From contig JAVKEJ010000053.1 of NCBI GenBank assembly GCA_040221475.1, positions 744,001 to 808,000 of the forward strand: DNA of 64,000 nt. The letters run 5' to 3'. The notes beneath the pieces were generated by a model. It was not told where the DNA came from, ran no database searches, and saw only the letters and a list, made by a program, of their open reading frames with translations. The DNA comes from WLXB01 sp040221475 (GTDB lineage Bacteria > Pseudomonadota > Alphaproteobacteria > Rhodospirillales > Rhodospirillaceae). Of the stretch, positions 34,590 through 41,336 are shown one piece after another (the stretch's first letter is position 1; each line of letters begins with the position of its first letter). A program made the position numbers and the translations under genes.

Positions 34590-35882
34590 TTACGCCGCAC
34601 GCGGCAATTTGCCGTCACGATAGTCTTTGATGCGTTGTTCTAATTCAGGTCTGAAATGCCGGATCAATCCCTGCACCGGCCAAGCGGCTGCATCCCCAAG
34701 AGCACAAATCGTATGCCCTTCGATCTGATAGGAGACCTGCTCCAGCATATCAATTTCTTCAAGCGATGCTTCGCCCGTCACCATCCGCTTCATCACCCGA
34801 TACAGCCACCCCGTCCCTTCACGACACGGCGTGCACTGTCCGCAACTTTCGTGTTTGTAAAAGGCAGACAGACGTGTGATCGAAGCAATCATATCGGCGG
34901 ATTTATCCATCACCATAACGGCGGCAGTCCCAAGACCCGATTTCACGTCACGCAGAGAATCAAAATCCATCAGAACAGTGTCGCAGATGTCTTTCGGCAA
35001 ACACGGCACGGAACTCCCGCCGGGAATAATTGCCTGAAGGTTATCCCATCCGCCAATAACGCCACCGCAATGCTTGTCGATGAGCTCCTTCAGCGGGATA
35101 CTCATCTCTTCTTCCACATTGCATGGGCGGTTCACATGCCCTGAAATGCAAAACACCTTTGTGCCGGTGTTGTTGGGTCGGCCGAAGCCAGCAAACCATG
35201 ACGCCCCGCGTCTCAAAATTGTTGGGGCAACAGCGATGCTCTCAACATTGTTTACCGTCGTCGGGCAACCGTACAAACCAACGCCAGCCGGAAACGGTGG
35301 CTTCAGTCTTGGTTGACCCTTTTTACCTTCGAGACTTTCAATCAAGGCTGTTTCTTCGCCGCAGATGTAAGCCCCCGCACCGCGATGCAGGTATAGATCA
35401 AAGTCCCAACCCGAGCCGCAGGCATTTTTACCAATCAAACCGGCTTCGTAAGCCTCATCAATGGCCACCTGCAGGTTCGAGGCTTCCTGATAGAACTCAC
35501 CGCGAATGTAGATGTAGCAGGCATGCGCATTGATCGCGAAACTGGCCAGCAAACATCCTTCCACAAGTTTATGGGGATCAAACCGCATCATGTCGCGGTC
35601 TTTACAGGTGCCGGGCTCGCCCTCGTCCGCATTCACCACAAGATAATGCGGACGCTCACCAACCGTCTTGGGCATGAAGGACCACTTCAGCCCCGTCGGA
35701 AAACCAGCGCCGCCACGACCACGCAGCCCAGAGGCTTTCATCTCATCAATGATCCATTCCTGGCCCATCGCCATCAGGTCTTTGGTTCCATCCCAATCGC
35801 CACGGGCACGGGCGCCAGCGAGGCCCCAGTCGTGCTCGCCATAGAGATTGGTGAAAATGCGGTCTTTATCTTGCAACATCAC
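34590..35882 (-). CDS. nuoF: NADH-quinone oxidoreductase subunit F
   Basis: NuoF binds NADH and FMN and carries cluster N3. The 430-residue protein has SGLRGRGGAGFPTGLKWSF near residue 51, VVNADEGEPGTCKDRD near residue 81, GAGAYICGEETALIESLEG near residue 170, and the 4Fe-4S motif SCGQCTPCREGTGW near residue 345 with the fourth Cys in TICALGDA. Two ATGs begin the gene, MMLQDKDR. It overlaps the end of nuoE as ATGA. Confidence 0.96.
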   Translation of the reverse strand: MMLQDKDRIFTNLYGEHDWGLAGARARGDWDGTKDLMAMGQEWIIDEMKASGLRGRGGAGFPTGLKWSFMPKTVGERPHYLVVNADEGEPGTCKDRDMMRFDPHKLVEGCLLASFAINAHACYIYIRGEFYQEASNLQVAIDEAYEAGLIGKNACGSGWDFDLYLHRGAGAYICGEETALIESLEGKKGQPRLKPPFPAGVGLYGCPTTVNNVESIAVAPTILRRGASWFAGFGRPNNTGTKVFCISGHVNRPCNVEEEMSIPLKELIDKHCGGVIGGWDNLQAIIPGGSSVPCLPKDICDTVLMDFDSLRDVKSGLGTAAVMVMDKSADMIASITRLSAFYKHESCGQCTPCREGTGWLYRVMKRMVTGEASLEEIDMLEQVSYQIEGHTICALGDAAAWPVQGLIRHFRPELEQRIKDYRDGKLPRAA

Positions 35883-36589
35883 GCGTTTTCCTTGGCCTTC
35901 ATTTCGGCCTCTTTCGCTTTGCGAGCGGCCTCTTTGGCCGCTTCATACTTCTGCTTTGCGATCGCCAAGTCTTGCATCGGCGGTGGTGAATTTGGATCCT
36001 CGGTCAACGTCGAGCGCTGCCCCTCCGGTTCCGCCCCTTGGCGGCCAGCGGCGGATCCTGGCGTGGGGGGATTGCCCGCTTTGATGGCGTCGATCAGCGC
36101 GGCCATACGGTCGTAATCTAGGTCTTCATAATAATCATCGCCGACCGCAACCACAGGCGCATTTACACAGGCGCCTGCGCATTCCACTTCGCTCAACGTG
36201 AACGCCCCATCAGGCGTTGTCCCGCCGAACTTTATGCCCAGTTTATCTTGGCACGCCTTCACCACATTATCCGAGCCGCGCAACCAGCACGACAGGCTGG
36301 TGCAGACTTGCAGATGGCATTTGCCAACCGGGTGAAGATTGAACATCGTATAAAACGTCGCGACCTCAAGCACCCGGATCACCGGCATGCTCAACATCTC
36401 GGCAACCACTTCGATCGCAGGCTTCGTCACCCAGCCCTCTTGGCGTTGCGCAAGATCGAGCAAAGGAATGACCGCGCTTTGCTGACGCCCTTTTGGATAC
36501 TTGGCAATAATTCTCTCGGCCCGCGCTTTACTCTCGTCAGTAAATGCGAAGTGCTCTGGTTGCGCTTTGGCAAGGTTACGGGTGCTCAT
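35879..36589 (-). CDS. nuoE: NADH-quinone oxidoreductase subunit E, with charged tail
   Basis: NuoE carries the 2Fe-2S cluster N1a. Residues 1 to about 160 are canonical, with the ligands in LQVCTSLSCWLRG near residue 97 and VECAGACVNAPVVAVG near residue 137. After residue 165 comes a Pro/Gly-rich linker and an Ala/Lys/Glu-rich helix (YEAAKEAARKAKEAEMKAKE). This raises the length to 236 against about 160-200 in short forms. Similar tails occur in alphaproteobacterial NuoE. It overlaps nuoD by 4 bases. Confidence 0.94.
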   Translation of the reverse strand: MSTRNLAKAQPEHFAFTDESKARAERIIAKYPKGRQQSAVIPLLDLAQRQEGWVTKPAIEVVAEMLSMPVIRVLEVATFYTMFNLHPVGKCHLQVCTSLSCWLRGSDNVVKACQDKLGIKFGGTTPDGAFTLSEVECAGACVNAPVVAVGDDYYEDLDYDRMAALIDAIKAGNPPTPGSAAGRQGAEPEGQRSTLTEDPNSPPPMQDLAIAKQKYEAAKEAARKAKEAEMKAKENA

Positions 36590-37773
36590 CGGTCGACCTC
36601 ACCGAACACAATATCAAGGGACCCCAGCACCGCTGGCACGTCCGCCAACATGTGACCGCGCAGCATGAAATCCATACCCTGCATATGCACAAAGCCTGGG
36701 GCACGAATGCGACAGCGATAAGGCTTATTAGACCCGTCAGAAACCAGATAAACGGCAAACTCACCTTTGGGCGCTTCTACGGCCGCATAGGTTTCCCCGC
36801 GCGGCACATGATAGCCCTCGGTGTACAGCTTGAAGTGATGGATCAAGGCTTCCATTGAGCCTTTCATATCGCCCCGGGGTGGCGGGCTGATCTTGCGGTC
36901 TTGAACTTTCACCGGACCAGTCGGCATCTTTTCCAAACACTGATGAATGATGCGCAGCGACTCACGCATTTCAGCAACACGCACAATATAGCGGTCGTAG
37001 CAATCGCCATGCTTACCAATGGGGATGTCGAAATCCATTTCGTCATAGCCGTCATAAGGCTGAGCTTTTCGCAAATCCCACGCATACCCACTGGCCCGCA
37101 GGTTCGGCCCGGTGAAGCCCCAGTCCAGCGCCTCTTCCTTGCTAACGGTTCCAATATCGACGGTGCGTTGTTTAAAAATCCGGTTATTGGTTAAAAGGCC
37201 CTCCATGTCGTCGAGGACTTTCGGAAAATTCTCAGCCCATGCGGCAATCCGTTCCGCCAATCCCGGCGGCAAGTCTCTGGCGACGCCGCCCGGACGCACA
37301 TAAGCCGCGTGCATGCGGGCCCCCGAAACATCGTCGTAAAAGCCCATCAGTTTTTCGCGCTCTTCAAAGGTCCACAGAAACGGCGTCATGGCACCGACGT
37401 CCATGGCGTATGATGCAATGTTCATGATGTGATTCAAAATACGCGTCAGCTCGCAGAACAACATACGAATATACTGGCCGCGCTTCGGCACATCGATCCC
37501 GAGCAGGCGCTCAACCGCAATCGCATACGCCTGCTCTTGGTTCATCGGCGACACGTAATCAAGGCGATCAAAATACGGCACCGCCTGCAGATAGGTTTTG
37601 TGTTCAATCAGCTTTTCAGTGCCACGATGGAGCAAGCCGATATGCGGATCAACACGATCAATCGTCTCGCCCCCCATCTCCAGCACCAAACGCAACACGC
37701 CGTGGGCCGCCGGATGCTGTGGCCCGAAGTTAACGGTGTAGTTCTCAATCTCAGCTTCTATTGCTTCAGCCAT
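36586..37773 (-). CDS. nuoD: NADH-quinone oxidoreductase subunit D
   Basis: The 49-kDa-type NuoD forms the quinone site with NuoB. The 395-residue protein has NFGPQHPAAHGVLRLVLEMG near residue 15 (quinone-site His), RLDYVSPMNQEQAYA near residue 69, and a C-terminal PGFVHMQGMDFMLRGHMLAD. ATG 37773 starts MAEAIEAEIENYTVNFG, the standard N terminus; a longer frame overlaps nuoC. NuoC and NuoD are separate here, not fused. Confidence 0.96.
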   Translation of the reverse strand: MAEAIEAEIENYTVNFGPQHPAAHGVLRLVLEMGGETIDRVDPHIGLLHRGTEKLIEHKTYLQAVPYFDRLDYVSPMNQEQAYAIAVERLLGIDVPKRGQYIRMLFCELTRILNHIMNIASYAMDVGAMTPFLWTFEEREKLMGFYDDVSGARMHAAYVRPGGVARDLPPGLAERIAAWAENFPKVLDDMEGLLTNNRIFKQRTVDIGTVSKEEALDWGFTGPNLRASGYAWDLRKAQPYDGYDEMDFDIPIGKHGDCYDRYIVRVAEMRESLRIIHQCLEKMPTGPVKVQDRKISPPPRGDMKGSMEALIHHFKLYTEGYHVPRGETYAAVEAPKGEFAVYLVSDGSNKPYRCRIRAPGFVHMQGMDFMLRGHMLADVPAVLGSLDIVFGEVDR

Positions 37774-37774
37774 C

Positions 37775-38404
37775 TTAGGATGCTTTCTCATCGCCCGGGA
37801 GCATTTGCTGGTGCGCGTGTTCGGCACCCTCCCATGGACTCATGAAGTCAAAGGTGCGGAAATCTTGGGTCAGTTTAACCGGCTCATAGACGACCCGTTT
37901 TTGGGTTTCGTCGTAACGCACTTCAACATAGCCGGTGAGCGGAAAGTCTTTGCGTTGTGGATGCCCATCAAAACCGTAATCGGTCAAAATACGGCGCAAG
38001 TCAGGATGATCCGAGAAGAACACGCCATACATGTCCCAAATTTCGCGTTCGAACCAATCAGCGCAGGAAAAAATACTCGCCACAGAAGGCACCGTCGTGT
38101 CTTCGCTTGCTGCCACCTTAACCCGCACACGCAGGTTCTGCTTCATACTGAGCAAATGATAAACAACTTCAAAACGCTTTTCGCGATCGAGAAAATCAAC
38201 ACCACAGATATCGACCAATTGTGTAAACTGACAATTGCTATCATCGCGTAAATGCTTGAGCACTTTAACAATGGATGGCGGTTGCACCCATACCGTTAAG
38301 TCTTCCCTCTCAACCGTCGCACTGATGATGTCATCCGTTAGCGACAAACTGAGGGCTTCCGCCAAGTCGGCCAGCGCCGATGTGTTTTCTGAATTTTTTT
38401 CCAT
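37775..38404 (-). CDS. nuoC: NADH-quinone oxidoreductase subunit C
   Basis: NuoC is the 30-kDa-type scaffold subunit. The 209-residue protein has FTQLVDICGVDFLDREKRF near residue 62, YHLLSMKQNLRVRVKV, and the family signature WFEREIWDMYGVFFSDHPDL near residue 115. FDGHPQRKDFPLTGYVEVRY follows. The nuoC stop lies one base before the nuoD start. Confidence 0.95.
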   Translation of the reverse strand: MEKNSENTSALADLAEALSLSLTDDIISATVEREDLTVWVQPPSIVKVLKHLRDDSNCQFTQLVDICGVDFLDREKRFEVVYHLLSMKQNLRVRVKVAASEDTTVPSVASIFSCADWFEREIWDMYGVFFSDHPDLRRILTDYGFDGHPQRKDFPLTGYVEVRYDETQKRVVYEPVKLTQDFRTFDFMSPWEGAEHAHQQMLPGDEKAS

Positions 38405-38427
38405 CCGCCTTCTCCTTGATCGTCTGC

Positions 38428-38982
38428 TTAACGATCCAATGTGCCGACACGGCGGATTTTTTTGTGCAACTGCAGAATACCGTACAACAAGGCTTCAGCG
38501 GTAGGTGGGCATCCCGGCACATAAATATCGACCGGCACAACGCGGTCACAACCGCGCACGACGGAATAAGAGTAATGATAGTAGCCTCCGCCGTTTGCGC
38601 AGGACCCCATAGAGATCACCCAGCGTGGCTCGGGCATTTGATCGTAAACTTTGCGCAGTGCAGGTGCCATTTTATTGGTTAACGTGCCGGCGACGATCAT
38701 CACGTCAGACTGCCGCGGGCTCGGACGAAACACCATGCCAAAGCGATCAAGGTCATAGCGCGCCATGGCGGAATGCATCATCTCAACAGCGCAACAGGCC
38801 AAACCGAACGACATCGGCCACATCGACCCAGTGCGCGCCCAATTGGCAAGCTTATCGACCGATGACAACACAAAGCCCTTGGTTTGCAGTTCTTCCGCCA
38901 CGCGGGCGACGACATTTTGGTCTGCATCCGTGGTGGCACGGATTGGATCGCTTTCGGCTTGAGCCGGAATCGTCACTCCCAT
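38428..38982 (-). CDS. nuoB: NADH-quinone oxidoreductase subunit B
   Basis: NuoB carries the terminal cluster N2 that reduces quinone. The 184-residue protein has the tandem cysteines in FGLACCAVEMMHS near residue 58, SMGSCANGGGYYHYSYSVVRG near residue 120 and VPGCPPTAEALLYGI near residue 150, which supply the four ligands. ATG at 38982 gives MGVTIPAQAES and overlaps nuoA by 10 bases; a longer open frame upstream would lie fully within nuoA. Confidence 0.95.
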   Translation of the reverse strand: MGVTIPAQAESDPIRATTDADQNVVARVAEELQTKGFVLSSVDKLANWARTGSMWPMSFGLACCAVEMMHSAMARYDLDRFGMVFRPSPRQSDVMIVAGTLTNKMAPALRKVYDQMPEPRWVISMGSCANGGGYYHYSYSVVRGCDRVVPVDIYVPGCPPTAEALLYGILQLHKKIRRVGTLDR

Positions 38983-39338
38983 TCCAGAGCTCCTTTTCGC
39001 CATTCGTAAATAAAGCCGACGGTCAACACGCCAAGAAACACCATCATCGACCAGAATCCGAACATCCCGATATCTGACAAGCTCACCGCCCACGGAAAGA
39101 GGAAGGCAACTTCCAAGTCAAAAATAATGAAGAGAATGGCCACCAGATAAAAGCGCACGTCAAACTTAGAGCGGGTATCGTCAAAAGGTTCGAAACCGCA
39201 CTCATAAGCAGATGTTTTTTCAGGGTCAGGATTCGAAGGGCCCGCAATCAATGACGCGATCACAATCACCAGCGCCAAACCAAACGCGATGCCCATAAAT
39301 ATTAAGATCGGCAAATACTCGGTCAACAGGTCTTGCAT
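38973..39338 (-). CDS. nuoA: NADH-quinone oxidoreductase subunit A
   Basis: NuoA is a three-helix membrane subunit at the junction of the two arms. The 121-residue protein has helices near residues 10-32, 63-83 and 90-110, with the conserved loop EKTSAYECGFEPFDDTRSKF near residue 40, then DVRFYLVAILFIIFDLEVAFL. It is the first gene of the 14-gene operon, 322 bases from nadX, and the control region lies in that gap. Confidence 0.96.
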   Translation of the reverse strand: MQDLLTEYLPILIFMGIAFGLALVIVIASLIAGPSNPDPEKTSAYECGFEPFDDTRSKFDVRFYLVAILFIIFDLEVAFLFPWAVSLSDIGMFGFWSMMVFLGVLTVGFIYEWRKGALEWE

Positions 39339-39481
39339 GCGTTTCTCGGTCCCATTTGGTTAACCCAAGATGAGGGCCAAACCCTTATTTTTATCATTCT
39401 ATCCTCAAGACACTCAGACTCTTTTCTGCGAACCAATCTTAACGTTCGCAACGGTTTTTGAATGTCCTTGACCCGGCGTTG

Positions 39482-39510
39482 GTGTAGCCGTTGCTGCGTA
39501 GACAAGTCAA
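39482..39510 (-). promoter_or_regulatory. Candidate promoter of the nuo operon
   Basis: On the minus strand TTGACT and CTACAC are separated by 17 bases, a fair match to alphaproteobacterial sigma-70 promoters. It lies about 140 bases before nuoA and directly next to the repeat array at 39514-39557. Confidence 0.45.
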
Positions 39511-39513
39511 GCC

Positions 39514-39557
39514 AACTTACCTCTAACTCACGCTCAACTTAGCCCTAACTTAACCAT
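39514..39557. repeat. Four tandem 11-bp units upstream of the nuo promoter
   Basis: On the plus strand, units start at 39514, 39525, 39536 and 39547: AACTTACCTCT, AACTCACGCTC, AACTTAGCCCT, AACTTAACCAT. Each begins AACTYA and the period is exactly 11 bases, one helical turn. The last two contain TTAG-N7-TTAAC, one mismatch from the CtrA consensus. Direct repeats at 11-base spacing are typical of OmpR/PhoB-family binding sites. The array ends 3 bases upstream of the candidate -35 hexamer. Confidence 0.55.
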
Positions 39558-39660
39558 TGACAAATATGGGTTTTCTGCGGTTTCAGGCGGCATGACCGGG
39601 CGTCGTCACACGACTCTGGAAAGAACCCTAATTTGCGGCGAAATCAATTCGCCATATCCG

Positions 39661-40449
39661 TCAAATAACAAGCGTCTCTGTCAACCGGTCAAGTTGGCGC
39701 ATGATGCTCAAAGCGGCCAAATATGAGGTCTTTGGATTGTCTGGCGATGGTTCGGCCTGAACTTCCACGTTCAGGATACCAAACGCGCCCTCTGCTGTAA
39801 TTTTATGGATGTTGCGAGACACCGTTGGATCTGCGATCAGCTCGACTTTGGTGTCATCCAACCCCAGCCCGGCCAGCGCGACAGCCGCAGCAACATTGGC
39901 ATTTTTCGGAAATGCCAGGGCCGCCGCGCGGGATGTCCCGGTAAAGAGAACCGTCGCCTGTGTGATCTCCCCGAGATCAATTCCCGCTACGCCCGGTGCC
40001 CCGGACCAAGAGTGCGGCGGCTTGCGCGTTGTCAGGCTGACCGACGTGAGCCCCGCCGTCTTTGCCGCCGTTATGGCATCTAAACCGGCCAACGCCCCAG
40101 CTGGAATCAGGATTTTCGCGCTGTTTTGCGCGGCTTTTGTCTGTAATTCCTCTGTCAAGGCATCATTGGCCAAGGCCCCGACCGAGATGATCATCAGGTC
40201 AATACCCGCGCTCAGAATGGCCGGGCCATGCGCTTGAACCGCTTGCTGGCCGGCACATTCAATCACCAGGCTGGGCTTGAGCGCCAAAACTTTTGAGAGT
40301 TCTACAAAAGTCGGGTGTTGCCCGACGCTTGGCCCGTCTTCTGGCGTGACCGCCGCACCGACAATCGACAGTCGTCCCCCTGATGCCTCGCAGTGACGTG
40401 TCACAATGCCAGCAATTGCGCCATTTCCGATCAGGCCAAGCTTCACCAT
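39661..40449 (-). CDS. nadX: L-aspartate dehydrogenase
   Basis: NadX oxidises L-aspartate to iminoaspartate with NAD(P), the first step of NAD synthesis in some bacteria in place of NadB. The 262-residue protein starts with a Rossmann motif LGLIGNGAIAGIVTRHC, has VIECAGQQAVQAHGPAIL near residue 62, IPAGALAGLDAI near residue 118 and the catalytic His in SRNIHKITAEGAFG near residue 215. ATG 40449 places the Rossmann strand at the N terminus. No nadA or nadC is nearby, so a role in NAD supply is inferred from the family only. Confidence 0.85.
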   Translation of the reverse strand: MVKLGLIGNGAIAGIVTRHCEASGGRLSIVGAAVTPEDGPSVGQHPTFVELSKVLALKPSLVIECAGQQAVQAHGPAILSAGIDLMIISVGALANDALTEELQTKAAQNSAKILIPAGALAGLDAITAAKTAGLTSVSLTTRKPPHSWSGAPGVAGIDLGEITQATVLFTGTSRAAALAFPKNANVAAAVALAGLGLDDTKVELIADPTVSRNIHKITAEGAFGILNVEVQAEPSPDNPKTSYLAALSIMRQLDRLTETLVI

Positions 40450-40512
40450 AGCATCCTCCACAAAAAAACAGGGCCATTCCCCTCTATTGGGTTGGCCCCG
40501 CTTTTGTAAAAA

Positions 40513-40588
40513 TGGTGGGCGATGACAGGTTCGAACTGCCGACCCCCTCGGTGTAAACGAGGTGCTCTTCCAGCTGAGCTAATCGCCC
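40513..40588 (-). tRNA. tRNA-Val (anticodon UAC)
   Basis: The minus strand folds as a full cloverleaf of 76 bases with encoded CCA. Acceptor arms are GGGCGAT and ATCGCCC, the D arm has AGCTCAGCTGGAAGAGC, and the anticodon stem CCTCG/CGAGG closes loop TTTACAC with anticodon TAC. The T arm has GGTTCGAA-type bases, and the discriminator is A. Confidence 0.95.
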
Positions 40589-40663
40589 ATAATATCCTGT
40601 CTCTATGCGAGCAGGCGGCGCACACTATGCCAGCTTTATCAAAATGAAAAGTCTCTAGAAACG

Positions 40664-40697
40664 AAAAGTGCCGGCTGCGTTAACAACCGGCACTTGT
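40664..40697 (-). terminator. Rho-independent terminator after hupB
   Basis: AAGTGCCGG and CCGGCACTT form a perfect 9-base stem around a 12-base loop, followed on the minus strand by a short T-rich stretch. It lies 25 bases after the hupB stop. Confidence 0.8.
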
Positions 40698-40721
40698 GCG
40701 GAACCCTTATAGACTGGCCGT

Positions 40722-40997
40722 CTATTTGTTCACCGCATCCTTGAGGCCCTTGCCTGCCTTAAACTTAGGCTGCTTGGACGCAGGGATTTGGATTTTTTCA
40801 CCGGTACGGGGATTGCGGCCTTCGCTTGCCGCACGATTGGCAACACTGAAGGTCCCGAAACCAACCAAACGGACTTCGCCGCCTGATTTGAGTGAGGCAG
40901 TAATTGTATCGAATACGCTATCCACTGACTTAGCGGCATCTGCCTTCGTCAATCCGGTACCGTCTGCCACTGCGGCAATCAGGTCGTTTTTATTCAT
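40722..40997 (-). CDS. hupB: DNA-binding protein HU
   Basis: HU is a small dimeric nucleoid protein that bends DNA non-specifically. The 91-residue protein has the N-terminal helices MNKNDLIAAVADGTGLTKAD, the dimer core VRLVGFGTFSVANRAA near residue 42, and the DNA-binding arm GRNPRTGEKIQIPASKQPKF near residue 60. AAGGGG lies 8 bases before ATG. It has its own terminator and sits between lon and tRNA-Val, the usual alphaproteobacterial order. Confidence 0.96.
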   Translation of the reverse strand: MNKNDLIAAVADGTGLTKADAAKSVDSVFDTITASLKSGGEVRLVGFGTFSVANRAASEGRNPRTGEKIQIPASKQPKFKAGKGLKDAVNK

Positions 40998-41336
40998 GTT
41001 TGACCCCTTAATCTGTAAGTCTATTGGGTGAATCTAAATGAGAACATCCCAGCTACGTTATGGTGTTCTCTAACGACTACGGCCTTTTCACAATCAGCTC
41101 AAAAACCGCAGTTTCTCAACGCTGGGATGGTCTGGAGTTTGCTTCCGGATACCTTCGTCGTCAATCCATCGACTCCTAAAAAACCAAGGAAAACTGTGGA
41201 AAACTGCCGAAAAATGCACTTTTAGGGATGTCAAGTTGGGAAAAACCGTGTTTTTCACGAAAAAGCCCGGATATTCAAGGCGAAAACCTTGAGAATCCGG
41301 GCTTTTTAAAGTCATAAAAGACTCGGGCAAACCGTC
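40998..41336. other. Intergenic region between hupB and lon
   Basis: This 339-base stretch contains the lon terminator (41260-41307) and the hupB leader. Several TTGAC-like sequences occur on the minus strand, but none has a well-spaced -10 partner, so no promoter is called. I see no gene. Confidence 0.6.
41260..41307 (-). terminator. Strong terminator after lon
   Basis: Arms AAAAAGCCCGGAT and ATCCGGGCTTTTT are perfectly complementary over 13 bases, and an inner TCAAGG/CCTTGA stem continues the hairpin. T-runs flank both sides, so it can work in both directions. It begins 30 bases past the lon stop. Confidence 0.92.

Larger units (their letters stand above)
39339..39660. other. Intergenic region between nuoA and nadX
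   Basis: No gene is seen in this 322-base stretch. It holds a candidate promoter for the nuo operon and four 11-base-phased repeats just upstream of it (listed separately). The 140 bases next to nuoA form a long untranslated leader with only weak secondary structure by eye. The 100 bases next to nadX show nothing else I can name. Confidence 0.6.

Noticed and set aside
40513..40588. tRNA-Val as an integration site
   Set aside because: No integrase and no direct repeat of the tRNA 3' end was seen; the flanking genes are in a conserved order.
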